In this document: one piece after another, positions 40,860 to 51,268 of the stretch
Position numbering within the stretch: the first letter of the stretch is position 1
Layout: every line of letters starts with the position of its first letter
NCBI RefSeq assembly: GCF_025813715.1
Contig: NZ_CP107532.1
Coordinates: forward strand, 806,001 to 870,000
Length of the DNA: 64,000 nucleotides
From: Methylobacterium sp. FF17
Lineage (GTDB): Bacteria > Pseudomonadota > Alphaproteobacteria > Rhizobiales > Beijerinckiaceae
Direction: 5' to 3'
Notes under the pieces: model-generated
Told to the model about the DNA's origin: nothing
Seen by the model: the letters and a program-made list of their open reading frames with translations, nothing else
Database searches by the model: none
Made by a program: the position numbers and the translations under genes

Positions 40860-42937
40860 TGGATCTCCCCCAGCATCCTCTGCCGGGCTCCGAGCCCCCG
40901 GACGGGATGGCGGAGATCGGGAACCTGCCCCTCATCCGCGCGAAGATCCTCATCGTCGACGATGACCGGCGCAACCTGCTCGCCGCCTCGGAGGTGCTCG
41001 ACGAGGCGGGCCTCGACCTCGTCCTCGTGGATTCGCCGGAGGAGGCCCTGCGGCGGAGCCTGCGCGAGGACTTCGCCCTGATTCTCCTCGACGTGCAGAT
41101 GCCCCGCATGGACGGTTACGAGGTCGCGGCGTTGATCCGGAGCCGCCCGAGGACGTCCGGGGTCCCGATCCTGTTCCTGACCGCCCACAACAAGGACGAC
41201 ATCCACATCTTCCGGGGCTACTCGGCGGGCGCGGTCGATTACGTCTTCAAGCCGATCCAGCCCCTGATCCTGAAATCGAAGGTCGGCGTCTTCGTCGACC
41301 TGTACCGAAAGACCGAGGAGATCCGTCAGAAGGCCGCCGCCGAGAAGCAGCTGCTCCTCGACAATCTGCGGGTGCGCGGCGAAAAGCTCGAGGCCGAGCG
41401 GGCCCTGCGCCGGGGCGAACAGCATCAGGCCGCCGTCCTCCGCAGCCTCCCCATCGCGCTCTACACGGCCTCCCTGGACGACATCGACCGAAGCCTGCAG
41501 TTTACGAGCGACAGCATCGAGCGCATCACCGGCTTTCCCCGGCAGGCGTTTCGGGAGCCGGGCCACTGGCAGGCGCAGCTGAATGCGGAGGACCGGGGCC
41601 ACGTCCTCGACGCGCTCCGGTCGGTCGCCGAGACCGGCACGGCGGCGCTGGAATACCGCTGGCGTCATGCCGACGGGACCGAGCGGCACATCCTCGATCA
41701 GATCGTCGTCAACCGCAGCGACGACGGCACGGCCTCGGACGTGTTCGGGATGTGGTTCGATGTGACCGAACGCAAGGAGCTGGAACTCAGCCTGCTCCAT
41801 GCCTCGAAGCTGGAGGCCGTCGGGCGGCTCACGGGCGGCATCGCGCACGACTTCAACAACATGCTGAGCATCGTCATCGGCAACCTGGATCTGCTGCAGG
41901 GCTCCGTCCGTGCCGACGAGAAGGCCCATCGGCGCGTCCAGAACGCGATCGAGGGCGCGCAGCGCTGCGTCGAACTCACGAGCCGGCTGCTGACCTTCTC
42001 GCGGCGTTCGCCCCTGCAGCCCACCGCCCTGGATTTCACCGTCTTCATGCCGGGGCTGATCAAGCTTCTGAACCGGACGTTGGGTGAGCGTGTCAGCCTG
42101 TCCCTGACGATGGACGAGGCGCTGCCGACGATCTGCGTCGACCATGCGCAGCTGGAAGCGGCCCTGATCAACCTCGCCGTCAATGCCCGCGATGCCATGC
42201 CGGAGGGCGGCAGCCTGACCATAGCGGTCCGGCTCCGGGACGACGTCGGACACCAGGACGACACCTCTGGAGAACGTTCGGAGGGCAGGCTTGTCGCGAT
42301 CACGGTCTCGGATACGGGAACCGGAATGTCGCCCTCGATCCTGGCTCGGGTCTTCGAGCCCTTCTTCACCACCAAGGAGGCAGGCAAGGGTACGGGCCTC
42401 GGCCTCAGCATGGTGCATGGCTTCGTTCAACAGAGCGGAGGTTCGATCGCGGCCGAGAGCGTGATTGGGCAGGGCACCAGCATCACGCTCTCCTTGCCGG
42501 CGGCCGACAACCAAGACCGGGATCGAGGCGAACCGCCGCTCACGGATCCTTTCGAAACCCTGGAGGGTGGTGGCCGGCTGGTCCTCGTCGTCGAGGATGA
42601 CGAGCATGTGCGACGGACCGCGGTCGCGGCCCTGGAAGCCCTCGCCTTCGAAGTGCGCGAAGCCGGAACCGGGGATGAAGCCCTTCGCCTCCTGGAGCAG
42701 GAGCCGGGGATCAGCCTGGTGTTCAGTGACGTGAACATGCCAGGTTCGCTGAACGGCCTGGATTTAGGAAATCTCGTTCGAAAGAAATGGCCCCATATCC
42801 ATGTGCTTCTTACCTCTGGGTATCTGAGGGCGGAGCAGGATGCGAGCGCGTTCGAGCTTCTGCAGAAGCCCTATCGTGTCACGGAACTCGTCTCCAAGTT
42901 GAGAGAAAATCTACTTTCTCACTCTGAAGCTCAGTAA
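40856..42937 (+). CDS. Hybrid sensor kinase: receiver-PAS-HisKA-HATPase-receiver
   Basis: 693-residue soluble protein. N-terminal receiver (about 28-150) with D79 in [12 protein letters not shown], coiled linker, PAS (about 200-315) ending DVTERKELE, kinase core with H331 in [11 protein letters not shown] and an N-box [16 protein letters not shown]-boxes DTGTGM and GTGLGLSM, then a C-terminal receiver with D625 in VFSDVNMPG. Its ATG overlaps the TGA of the giant kinase, so both proteins are made together; the N-terminal receiver may take phosphate from the first kinase. No DNA-binding output is encoded in either gene. Confidence 0.94.
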
Positions 42938-43287
42938 GCAGCCGCTTGCCTGTATAACAGATGAAAAATCGCGGTCGCATTGTTGATTGCGAAATGGAAA
43001 TTCGCAGCCGTGAGCTGCGGGTATTCAATCCTGACCGATGCAGTAACGTGACGTCCGAGCTCATTGCCTGATCGCGGCCTTGGCGATTCGCAGGCGCCAC
43101 GCTGCCGCACCTGACGAACGCCGTTCCAAGACTCGTCGATGGCTTTGGCGACCGACATTTCTCCGCCGGCTTGGCCCCCACTCTGCCCCGATCAGGATGG
43201 CTCGGCGACCACCGAACCATCCATCACCCTTCGTGTCTCCCGAGGCTTTCGACCGAACCGACAAACGACCCGCTCTCGCAGACGCGT
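42938..43287. other. Intergenic stretch, no gene seen
   Basis: 350 bases between convergent genes. The first 100 bases are less GC-rich than average. No clear terminator hairpin or open frame with a ribosome site found. Confidence 0.4.
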
Positions 43288-44115
43288 TCAGAGCACCTCG
43301 ACGCGCGTGCCCACCGGCGTGCGCTCGTAGAGATCGATGACATCCTCGTTCATCATCCGGATGCATCCGGACGAGACGTTCTGGCCGATCGTGTGCGGTT
43401 CGTTCGTCCCGTGGATCCGGTAGAGCGACGAGCCGAGATAGAGCGCGCGGGCGCCGAGCGGGTTGCCGGGTCCGCCCGCCATGTGGCGCGGCAGGTCCGG
43501 GCGACGCCGGATCATCTCGGCCGGCGGCGTCCAGTCCGGCCATTCGCGCTTCTGGCTGATCGACTTCAGGCCCGACCAGGCGAAGCCCGGGCGCCCGACG
43601 CCGATCCCGTAGCGGATCGCCTGTCCGCCCGGCTGGACGAGGTAGAGGAACTTCGCGGGCGTATCGACCACGATGGTGCCGGGCCGCTGCGGCCCGTCAT
43701 AGGCCACCACCTGGCGGCCGTAGCGGGGATCGGGGGCCCGCGCGATCGTCTCCACGGCCGGTTCGACGGCGCGGGACTGCGGGAGGGCCGCGAGCCGCAC
43801 CGGCACCCGGACGGGCTCTTCGACGAAGCGGGCCTCGGGCTCCGCCGGCACGCGATCGCCGGAATGGAGGGCGCGCGAACTTACCGCGCCGCCGTAAACG
43901 GAGGCGGCGACCTGGCGCGGCACGACGCCGTCATCGTAGAGCGGCGCGCGCACGGCCCGCGCCGGCATTGCCCCGCGCGGCGGCGAATCGCTCATCAGGA
44001 ACTCGATGAAGCCGCCGCCATACGCGCCCGCGCGGGCCGGGGATTGCGCCTGCGCCGCCTGTCCCCACGACCCCGCCGCCAGGCAGGCGACCGCCACGCA
44101 CCAATCGAACCGCAT
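43288..44115 (-). CDS. L,D-transpeptidase (ErfK/YbiS/YkuD family)
   Basis: 275-residue exported enzyme that forms 3-3 peptidoglycan cross-links or attaches proteins to the wall. ATG 44115 gives a signal peptide (MRFDWCVAVACLAAGSWG, AQA cleavage); an ATG 18 codons upstream would put charged residues before it. The YkuD domain occupies about 145-275, with IVVDTPAKFLYLV at its start and the catalytic HGT...NVSSGCIRM motif, Cys at about 251. The region between signal and domain is Arg/Pro-rich and probably disordered. Confidence 0.94.
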   Translation of the reverse strand: MRFDWCVAVACLAAGSWGQAAQAQSPARAGAYGGGFIEFLMSDSPPRGAMPARAVRAPLYDDGVVPRQVAASVYGGAVSSRALHSGDRVPAEPEARFVEEPVRVPVRLAALPQSRAVEPAVETIARAPDPRYGRQVVAYDGPQRPGTIVVDTPAKFLYLVQPGGQAIRYGIGVGRPGFAWSGLKSISQKREWPDWTPPAEMIRRRPDLPRHMAGGPGNPLGARALYLGSSLYRIHGTNEPHTIGQNVSSGCIRMMNEDVIDLYERTPVGTRVEVL

Positions 44116-44361
44116 GCCCGTCAACGCTCCAGTCCCGTTCGATCCCGTCCGGGGATCGACGCCCGACAAGGATCGGGGACGGCAGCAAGGACGCGGTGAA
44201 GGAACGTGGTGAATCGTTCGCGATCGCGCGCCTTGGAGGCCCTCGAACGAAGTCAGCGTGAACGGGCGGTAAAGGTTGGCGAACCGTGCCGGCGTTGAAG
44301 AAATTGCAATCAGTTCGGCACATCCTCAGGGGGCTTCCCTCCTGACGGCTGATCACAACCG

Positions 44362-45096
44362 ATGACCACGAAACGTTACCGCATCGAGGACAGCCTCGGA
44401 CTCGCGAGCGCACCGATCGCGGCCCCGGCCGTCGTTTCGGCCGAAGCCGCGAACCTCAACGAGAAGCGCCTGGACGAGATCCTGGCGGCGATCCAGACCC
44501 TTCAGAAGGTCACGCAGTCGAGCACCCTCGAGACCATCGATGCCTGCCGGCGCGAGTTAAACGAAGCGTTCGCCATGCGCTCCGAACTCGACGTGATGAA
44601 GGAGGCCATCACCCGCACCAAGCAGGAGATCGCGACGCTCTACCGCTCCGAGAACACCGGCAAGGGCATGCGCCGGGTGGCGGGCGAGCTCGATGCGGTG
44701 GTCGATTCCACCGAGCGGGCCACCAGCACGATCCTCGGCGCGATCGAGGAGATCGAGACCAATGCCAGCATGCTGCGCGCCATGACCACCACCATGGCCG
44801 GCCGCGAGAACATCGATGCGATCCTGGAGCGCGTGGTCATCGCCTTCGAGGCCTGCAACTTCCAGGACCTCACCGGTCAGCGCATCAACAAGATCGTCGG
44901 CGTGCTGAAGTTCATCGAGGAGCACCTCGACCGGATGATCGAGGCCTGGGGCGGCCTCGACAACTTCAGTGAGATCCTCGGCGTCACCCAGGCCAAGGTC
45001 GACATCGACGACGAGAGCTCGCTCCTCAACGGGCCCAAGCTCGCCGACGACATCGGCCACGTGGACCAGGGCGACATCGACGCGCTGTTCGACTGA
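44362..45096 (+). CDS. cheZ: Protein phosphatase CheZ
   Basis: 244-residue helical protein that dephosphorylates CheY-P. The signature FQDLTGQRINKIVG contains the catalytic pair, D169 and Q173, matching D143 and Q147 of E. coli CheZ. The C-terminal end QGDIDALFD is the CheY-binding tail, joined by a flexible acidic linker. No other che genes are close by; the two receptors in the window (1-348 and 19201-21186) would act through the same CheA/CheY system. Flanked by unrelated genes on both sides. Confidence 0.92.
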   Translation: MTTKRYRIEDSLGLASAPIAAPAVVSAEAANLNEKRLDEILAAIQTLQKVTQSSTLETIDACRRELNEAFAMRSELDVMKEAITRTKQEIATLYRSENTGKGMRRVAGELDAVVDSTERATSTILGAIEEIETNASMLRAMTTTMAGRENIDAILERVVIAFEACNFQDLTGQRINKIVGVLKFIEEHLDRMIEAWGGLDNFSEILGVTQAKVDIDDESSLLNGPKLADDIGHVDQGDIDALFD

Positions 45097-45152
45097 CCGG
45101 AGGCCGCCGCCCGCCCCTTCCCTCTCCGATCCCCGAGGCTTAAGTCAGCGGC

Positions 45153-47294
45153 ATGAGCCGCCCGCCCGCGAAAGACCGATCGCCTCGAGGGGGATCCTCG
45201 GGAGACCTGCGCCGATCCTCCGGAGACCTGCCCCCGGACGGGTTCGATGACGGCGGCGCGTTCCGGGAGGAGGCCTCGGTCGGGCCCGAGGACGCCGACG
45301 AGGAGCCGTCGCAGGCCGACGACGCCCCCGAGATCGACTTCGATTTCGAGGATGGCGCGGTCAAGGCCGGCACCGAGGTGATCCGGCGGTTCTGGACCAC
45401 CCTGCCGACCTCGCCGGGCGTCTACCGGATGTTCGACGACAAGGGCGACGTGCTCTATGTCGGCAAGGCCAAGAACCTGAAGGCGCGGGTCGGCTCCTAC
45501 GCGCGCGGACAGGCGCATTCCAACCGTATCGCCCGCATGATCTCGCAGACGGCGGCGATGGAGTTCGTCACCACCGCCACCGAGACCGAGGCGCTGCTCC
45601 TCGAAGCCAACCTGATCAAGCAGTTGAAGCCGCGCTTCAACGTGCTGATGCGGGACGACAAGTCGTTTCCCTACATCCTGGTCACGGCCGATTCGGAAGC
45701 GCCGCAAATCATCAAGCACCGCGGTGCCCGCCGCCGCAAGGGCAGCTATTACGGCCCCTTCGCCAGCGTCTGGGCGGTGAACCGCACCGTGAACGCCCTG
45801 CAGCGCGCCTTCCTGCTGCGCACCTGCACGGACAGCTATTACGAGAACCGCACGCGGCCCTGCCTGCTCTTCCAGATCAAGCGCTGCTCGGGCCCCTGCA
45901 CCGGCGAGATCGACCTCGACGATTACCGGGGCCTCGCCGAGAGCGCGAAGAGCTTCCTCGCGGGCAAGTCGAACGCGGTGAAGGACCGCATGCGCGAGGA
46001 GATGCAGGACGCCTCGGAAAAGATGGAGTTCGAGCGCGCGGCGCGCTTCCGCGACCGCATCGCGGCGCTCTCGGCGATCCAGGGCACGCAAGGGGTGAAC
46101 ACCCAGGGCGTGGAGGAGGCCGACGTCTTCGCCCTCGACGAGCAGGCGGGCCAGTTCTGCATCGAGGTGTTCTTCTTCCGCAACTTCCAGAACTGGGGCA
46201 ACCGCGCCTACTTCCCCAAGGCCGACCGCACCATGACGCCGGACGAGGTGCTGGCCTCGTTCATCGGCCAGTTCTACGACGACAAGCCGGCCCCGCGCCT
46301 CGTCCTGGTCTCGCACGTCATCGAGGATGCCGAATTGCTGGCCGCAGCCCTGTCGAGCCGCACCGAGTACCGCGTCGACATCCACCAGCCCCAGCGCGGC
46401 GAGCGCAAGAACCTCGTGGACTACGCCCAGCGCAACGCGAAGGAGGCCCTCGGCCGGCGCCTCGCCGACACCGCCTCGCAGGGCAAGCTCCTCGTGGCGC
46501 TGGGGCAGTCCTTCGGCCTGCCGGCCGCGCCCCGGCGCATCGAGGTCTACGACAACTCGCACATCATGGGCACGAACGCGGTGGGCGGCATGATCGTGGC
46601 CGGCCCGGCCGGGTTCGCCAAGACGCATTACCGGACCTTCAACATCAAGTCGGAGGAGCTGACGCCGGGCGACGATTACGGGATGATGCGCGAGGTGCTG
46701 CAGCGGCGCTTCAAGCGCCTCGTCAAGGAGAACCCGCGCACGCCGCGCGAGGCCGCCCTGGCGGCGCGCGAGGGCGGCGCGTCCGAACCCGTGCCCGAGG
46801 CGCCGCCGGAGAGCGACACCCTGCCGAGCGATACCCTGCCGGCTTGGCCGGACCTCGTGCTCATCGACGGCGGCAAGGGGCAGCTCGACGCTGCCCGCAC
46901 GGCCCTGGAGGAGATCGGCGTCACCGACGTGGCGCTGGTGGGCATCGCCAAGGGCCGGGACCGCGACGCGGGCCGCGAGACCTTCTTCGTGCCGGGCCGC
47001 CCGCCCTTCAAGCTGCCGCCGCGCGACCCCACCCTCTACTTCGTGCAGCGCCTGCGCGACGAGGCCCACCGCTTCGCGATCGGCACGCACCGGGCCAAGC
47101 GCAAGCGCGAGATGATCAAGAACCCCCTCGACGAGATCGTGGGAATCGGCCCGAGCCGGAAGCGGGCCCTGCTTCACCATTTCGGGACCGTGAAGGCGAT
47201 CCAGCGCGCCGCCTTCGAGGATCTGGCCAAGACGCCGGGGGTCAACGCCGCCACCGCGCGGGCCGTCTATGACTTCTTCCACACCCATGCATGA
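45153..47294 (+). CDS. uvrC: Excinuclease ABC subunit UvrC
   Basis: 713-residue nucleotide excision repair nuclease making the 3' and 5' incisions with UvrAB. GIY-YIG domain at about 85-165 ([20 protein letters not shown]), UVR motif for UvrB contact ([19 protein letters not shown]), RNase H-like C-terminal nuclease with [21 protein letters not shown] and DEAHRFAI, and a terminal helix-hairpin-helix ([18 protein letters not shown]). The first 75 residues are an acidic, low-complexity extension not present in most UvrC proteins. Next gene pgsA follows immediately, as in many Proteobacteria. Confidence 0.98.
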   Translation: MSRPPAKDRSPRGGSSGDLRRSSGDLPPDGFDDGGAFREEASVGPEDADEEPSQADDAPEIDFDFEDGAVKAGTEVIRRFWTTLPTSPGVYRMFDDKGDVLYVGKAKNLKARVGSYARGQAHSNRIARMISQTAAMEFVTTATETEALLLEANLIKQLKPRFNVLMRDDKSFPYILVTADSEAPQIIKHRGARRRKGSYYGPFASVWAVNRTVNALQRAFLLRTCTDSYYENRTRPCLLFQIKRCSGPCTGEIDLDDYRGLAESAKSFLAGKSNAVKDRMREEMQDASEKMEFERAARFRDRIAALSAIQGTQGVNTQGVEEADVFALDEQAGQFCIEVFFFRNFQNWGNRAYFPKADRTMTPDEVLASFIGQFYDDKPAPRLVLVSHVIEDAELLAAALSSRTEYRVDIHQPQRGERKNLVDYAQRNAKEALGRRLADTASQGKLLVALGQSFGLPAAPRRIEVYDNSHIMGTNAVGGMIVAGPAGFAKTHYRTFNIKSEELTPGDDYGMMREVLQRRFKRLVKENPRTPREAALAAREGGASEPVPEAPPESDTLPSDTLPAWPDLVLIDGGKGQLDAARTALEEIGVTDVALVGIAKGRDRDAGRETFFVPGRPPFKLPPRDPTLYFVQRLRDEAHRFAIGTHRAKRKREMIKNPLDEIVGIGPSRKRALLHHFGTVKAIQRAAFEDLAKTPGVNAATARAVYDFFHTHA

Positions 47295-47352
47295 GGACGA
47301 CGCGGCTTCGGGACGGTTGACCCCCACCACCGCGCATGGTTTCACGCCTGCG

Positions 47353-47952
47353 ATGAATCCCGCCCTGCCCCGACGCCGCTCGCCCGCCTGGACGCTGGCG
47401 AATTGCCTGACCTACGGGCGCCTCGTGGCGGTCCCCGTGGTGGTGGCCCTGCTGTTCTGGCCGAACGAGGCCGGCGCGCGCTTCGGCGCCCTCGGCGTCT
47501 ACATCCTGGCCGCCATCACCGATTACCTCGATGGCTACGTGGCCCGAACCTACGACCAGAGTTCGGCGCTGGGGCGAATGCTCGATCCCATCGCCGACAA
47601 GCTGCTGGTCGCCGCCTGCCTGCTGATGCTGTCGGCGGACAACACCATCCACGGCTGGACCCTCTGGGCCGCCATCGTGATCCTGTGCCGGGAGATCCTG
47701 GTCTCGGGCTTGCGGGAATATCTCGCCGAGTTGAAGGTCGGCGTCCCCGTGAGCAAGGTCGCCAAATGGAAGACCACGCTTCAGCTCGTGGCCATCGGCT
47801 TCCTGGTGGCGGGCTCGGCCGGCGAGGCGGTCCTGCCGGGGACGATCTGGACGGGCAGCGCGCTCCTGTGGGTCGCGGCCGCGCTCACGCTCTATACCGG
47901 CTGGGACTACATGCGGGCGGGTATCAAGCACGTCATCGACGACCCGCGCTGA
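47353..47952 (+). CDS. pgsA: CDP-diacylglycerol-glycerol-3-phosphate 3-phosphatidyltransferase
   Basis: Integral membrane enzyme that makes phosphatidylglycerol phosphate, the committed step to PG and cardiolipin. About 199 residues from ATG 47353; an ATG at 47287 overlapping the uvrC stop is also in frame. The CDP-alcohol phosphotransferase motif D..DG..AR...(8)..G...D...D is complete (DYLDGYVARTYDQSSALGRM, then LDPIADK). Four to five hydrophobic helices. Probably co-transcribed with uvrC and moaD (14 bases downstream). Confidence 0.96.
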   Translation: MNPALPRRRSPAWTLANCLTYGRLVAVPVVVALLFWPNEAGARFGALGVYILAAITDYLDGYVARTYDQSSALGRMLDPIADKLLVAACLLMLSADNTIHGWTLWAAIVILCREILVSGLREYLAELKVGVPVSKVAKWKTTLQLVAIGFLVAGSAGEAVLPGTIWTGSALLWVAAALTLYTGWDYMRAGIKHVIDDPR

Positions 47953-47966
47953 AGGACGCACACGCG

Positions 47967-48218
47967 ATGAAGCTCGTCTATTTCGCCTGGGTGCGCGAGC
48001 GCATCGGCAAGGCCGAGGAGACCGTCGAGCTGCCCGCCGGCCTCGTCAGCGTGGCGGACCTCGTGGACTGGCTGCGCGGGCGCGGCGAGGAATACGCCTA
48101 CGCCTTCGAGACGGACGCCATCGTCCGGGCCGCCATCGACCGGGTCCACGCCAAGCCCGACGCCCCCATCGCGGGCGCCTCGGAGATCGCGTTCTTCCCG
48201 CCCATGACGGGGGGATAA
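47967..48218 (+). CDS. moaD: Molybdopterin synthase sulfur-carrier subunit MoaD
   Basis: 83-residue ubiquitin-like protein beginning MKLVYFAWVRERIGKAEETV and ending FFPPMTGG. The C-terminal Gly-Gly is the site of thiocarboxylation that supplies sulfur to molybdopterin. The partner moaE, often next, is absent: znuA begins convergently 25 bases later. The cofactor it helps make would be needed by the molybdenum hydroxylase at 25.5-29.2 kb. Confidence 0.95.
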   Translation: MKLVYFAWVRERIGKAEETVELPAGLVSVADLVDWLRGRGEEYAYAFETDAIVRAAIDRVHAKPDAPIAGASEIAFFPPMTGG

Positions 48219-48242
48219 TATGACCGGTGGCGTGGGCGCGCT

Positions 48243-49169
48243 TCAGCGCGCCTGCAGGGCCGCCGTGAAGGCCGCGAGGTTGTTGCGCATCATCGCCACG
48301 TAGGTCGGCGCCGGGCCGTCCGGACCCGAGAGCGCGTCGGAGAAGACCTTGCCGCCGATCGCCGCGCCGCTCTCGCGGGCGATCTGCTGCATCAGGCGCG
48401 GATCGGCGATGTTTTCCAGGAACACGGCCGGGATCGTCTCCTGGCGGATCTGGCGGATGATCCGGCCGACGTCGCGGGGGCTCGCCTCACTGTCCGTAGA
48501 GACGCCCTGCGGCGCGATGAAGGCCATCCCGTAGGCGGCGGTGAAGTAGCCGAAGGCATCGTGCGTGGTGATCACCCGGCGCCGGGCCTTCGGGATCGCG
48601 GAGATCGCCGTGCGCACCTCCCCGTCGAGGGCGTCCAGGGTGGCGAGGTAGGCCTTGGCGTTCTCGGCATAGGTCGCCGCATGGTCGGGATCGATCCGCG
48701 CGAGGGCGTCGCGGATATTGGACACATAGACCTTCGCGTTGGCGACGTTCTGCCAGGCATGGGGATCGGCGTGGTGGCCATGCGCGTGCCCGTGGCCGTG
48801 ATCGTCCACCTCGGCCTCGATCGCCTTGACCCCGGTGGCGGCGACGACGACTGGCGCCTTGGTCCCGGATGCCTTGATCAGCCGGTCGATCCAGCCCTCC
48901 AGCCCCAGCCCGTTGACGACGACGAGCCGTGCATCGGCCAGGGTGCGGGCATCGCTCGGGACGGGCGTGTAGCCGTGCGCGTCGGCGTTCGGCTGCACCA
49001 GTGTGGTGACGGCGACCCGGTCCCCGCCGACCTGCGCCACGAGGTCGCCCAGGATCGAGAAGGTCGCCACCGCGCGCAGCTTCGCGTCCGCCGCACGCAC
49101 AGGTCCCGCGAGGGTGAAAACGAGCGCGAGGGCGAGCGGCAGGGACGAGGACAGGCGCCAGGACGGCAT
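48243..49169 (-). CDS. znuA: Zinc ABC transporter substrate-binding protein ZnuA
   Basis: 308-residue cluster A-I metal-binding protein. Signal peptide (SLPLALALVFTLAGPVRA) after ATG 49169. Metal ligands fit the family: first His in NADAHGYTP, a His-rich charged loop DDHGHGHAHGHHADPHAW (zinc acquisition loop, favouring zinc over manganese), His in ITTHDAFGYF and Asp in FSDALS. No ZnuB/ZnuC genes are next to it. A palindromic Zur-like site lies 38 bases before the start. Upstream in-frame ATGs lack the signal peptide. Confidence 0.93.
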   Translation of the reverse strand: MPSWRLSSSLPLALALVFTLAGPVRAADAKLRAVATFSILGDLVAQVGGDRVAVTTLVQPNADAHGYTPVPSDARTLADARLVVVNGLGLEGWIDRLIKASGTKAPVVVAATGVKAIEAEVDDHGHGHAHGHHADPHAWQNVANAKVYVSNIRDALARIDPDHAATYAENAKAYLATLDALDGEVRTAISAIPKARRRVITTHDAFGYFTAAYGMAFIAPQGVSTDSEASPRDVGRIIRQIRQETIPAVFLENIADPRLMQQIARESGAAIGGKVFSDALSGPDGPAPTYVAMMRNNLAAFTAALQAR

Positions 49170-49206
49170 CGGGCAGGATCCTTTCGAAGGGCCCGCCAGC
49201 CCATAC

Positions 49207-49221
49207 TGTAACATTATCACA
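49207..49221. promoter_or_regulatory. Zur/Fur-like operator upstream of znuA
   Basis: TGTAACATTATCACA is an imperfect dyad (five of seven pairs) with the AT-rich core and TGT...ACA ends expected of Zur or Fur-family sites, in a short AT-rich patch in otherwise GC-rich DNA. It ends 38 bases from the znuA start, where a zinc-responsive repressor would bind. Confidence 0.5.
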
Positions 49222-49403
49222 TTTCCAAGTCTTACAACCATGGCTCGCGGCCAAGGCTCGCGTCCGAGGCTCGGGTTTGCGTGTGGTGGCTGTACCTTGG
49301 CGGCTTTCGCTTGATCTCGCGTCGGCGGGGACGCAAACACCCTGACCGTCGCGGCCCGGGGCCGTTCGGCGGTTCACACGGCACGGAAAGAACGGGCGAG
49401 ACG

Positions 49404-51197
49404 ATGGCGCGACGGGCGCTTCCCAAGGGCGACATGCTCCCCCTCCTGCGCCGGGTCTGGCAGATCTGGCTGCGGCCGCACCGGGCGACGCTGGCGCTGG
49501 TGCTGGTGCTCATCACCATCGTGGGGGCGGCCACCGGCCTCTACCCGACCCTGATCAAGCTCGCCTTCGACGCCTTCGAGCGCAAGGATCTCGGCGCCCT
49601 CGCCTACGCGCCCCTCGTCGTCATCGCCGTCACCTCGGTCCGGGGCTTCGCGCTGTTCGGCCAGACGGTGCTGACCAACCGGGTCGTCACCCGGGTCGAG
49701 GCCGACATGCAGGCCGCACTCTACGGGCACCTCATCGAATCCGACCTCGCCCAGCTCGGGCGTGAGAGCCCGGCGGCGTTCACGCAGCGCTTCACCACGG
49801 ACTTCGCCTTCATCAAGGAGGGGCTGACCCGCATCTCCACGGTGCTCCTGCGCGACGTGGTCATGCTGATCGCCCTGGTGGCCGCCCTGCTCTGGATGGA
49901 CCCGATCCTCACCCTGGTGGCGGGCGTGGTGGTGCCCTTCGTCGCCGGCCCCATCGGGCGGGTCGGCAAGAAGCTGCGCCGGGTCTCCACGAGCACGCAG
50001 GAGCGCATGGGCCTGACCGCGAGCCTCATCACGGAGAGCCTGCAGGGCGCGCGCATCGCCAAGACCTACGCGCTGGAGGGCTACCTCAAGGGCCGGGCCG
50101 AGGGCGCCTTCGAGGAGGTGCGGCGCCTCAAGATGAAGGCCGCCAACGCGCGCGGGCGCCTCGATCCGCTCCTGGAGATCGGCGGCGGCTTCGCGGTGGC
50201 CGCCGTGCTGGCGCTCGTCGGGCAGCGGGTGACCTCCGGCGACCGCACGGTGGGCGACTTCACCGGCTACGTCACCGCCCTGCTGCTGGCCTCGCAGCCG
50301 ATCCGCACCCTCGGCTCCCTCAACGCGATCCTGCAGGAGGCGGGCTCCGCGCTCCAGCGCTACTTCGCCCTGATGGACGAGGCCGCGGAAATCCGCCAGC
50401 GCCCGGACGCGGCGCCGCTCCGGGTGACGGGGGGCGAGATCCGCTTCACCGACGTACGGTTCCGCTACCGCGCCGACGCGCCCGCCCTGGAGGGCATCGA
50501 CCTCACCGTCCGGGCCGGGACGACGGTGGCGCTGGTCGGGCGCTCGGGCTCCGGCAAGTCCTCGCTCCTCAACCTCGTGCCGCGCCTCTACGACGTGACC
50601 GGGGGCGCGGTCAGCATCGACGGGCAGGACATCCGCGCGGTCACCCTGGCGTCGCTGCGCGCCGCCGTGGCGGTGGTCTCGCAGGACGTGGTGCTGTTCG
50701 ACGACACGATCGCGGCCAATATCGGCTTCGGACGCCCGGGAGCGACCCGCGCCGAGATCGAGGCGGCGGCCGAGGCGGCCGCCGCGCACGGCTTCATCAG
50801 CCGCCTGCCCGAGGGCTACGACTTCGCCGTCGGACCCTCCGGCGGACGCCTCTCGGGGGGCGAGCGCCAGCGCATCTCGCTCGCCCGCGCGTTCCTCAAG
50901 GACGCGCCCATCCTCCTCCTCGACGAGGCGACGAGCGCCCTCGATTCCGAATCCGAGCGCCTGGTCCAGGCGGCGCTGCTCCGCCTGATGGCGGGGCGCA
51001 CCACCCTGGTGATCGCCCACCGCCTTTCGACCGTGCGCGACGCCGATTGCATCGTCGTGATGGAGGGCGGCCGGATCGTCGAGACCGGCACCCACGACGC
51101 GCTCCTGGCCTCGGGGGCGGCCTATGCCCGCCTGCACCGGATGCAGGGATCCGGCGATTTCGCGGAGGCTGAATCCGCACCCGAGGCCCGCGCCTGA
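49404..51197 (+). CDS. MsbA-type ABC exporter (fused membrane and ATPase domains)
   Basis: 597-residue half-transporter that works as a dimer. Six transmembrane helices in residues 25-320, with AFTQRFTTDFAFIKEG and the coupling-helix region QGARIAKTYALEGY typical of lipid A and multidrug exporters. ATPase domain from about 360: Walker A GRSGSGKSS, signature LSGGERQRISLARA, Walker B ILLLDEATSALD and switch IAHRLSTV. ATG 49404 is preferred because the upstream in-frame codons are Arg-rich with no membrane segment. Lipid or drug substrate is not evident; it diverges from znuA. Confidence 0.95.
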   Translation: MARRALPKGDMLPLLRRVWQIWLRPHRATLALVLVLITIVGAATGLYPTLIKLAFDAFERKDLGALAYAPLVVIAVTSVRGFALFGQTVLTNRVVTRVEADMQAALYGHLIESDLAQLGRESPAAFTQRFTTDFAFIKEGLTRISTVLLRDVVMLIALVAALLWMDPILTLVAGVVVPFVAGPIGRVGKKLRRVSTSTQERMGLTASLITESLQGARIAKTYALEGYLKGRAEGAFEEVRRLKMKAANARGRLDPLLEIGGGFAVAAVLALVGQRVTSGDRTVGDFTGYVTALLLASQPIRTLGSLNAILQEAGSALQRYFALMDEAAEIRQRPDAAPLRVTGGEIRFTDVRFRYRADAPALEGIDLTVRAGTTVALVGRSGSGKSSLLNLVPRLYDVTGGAVSIDGQDIRAVTLASLRAAVAVVSQDVVLFDDTIAANIGFGRPGATRAEIEAAAEAAAAHGFISRLPEGYDFAVGPSGGRLSGGERQRISLARAFLKDAPILLLDEATSALDSESERLVQAALLRLMAGRTTLVIAHRLSTVRDADCIVVMEGGRIVETGTHDALLASGAAYARLHRMQGSGDFAEAESAPEARA

Positions 51198-51268
51198 CGC
51201 CGGGCCATCGCGGAGGCCAGGAGCGTGCCCCTGGCCGATTCGCAGCTCATGCCGCCGCCGGCCGCTCC

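Noticed and set aside
48219..48260. Start of a moaE gene after moaD
   Set aside because: An ATG is present, but the frame runs into the znuA 3' end and shows no MoaE sequence.
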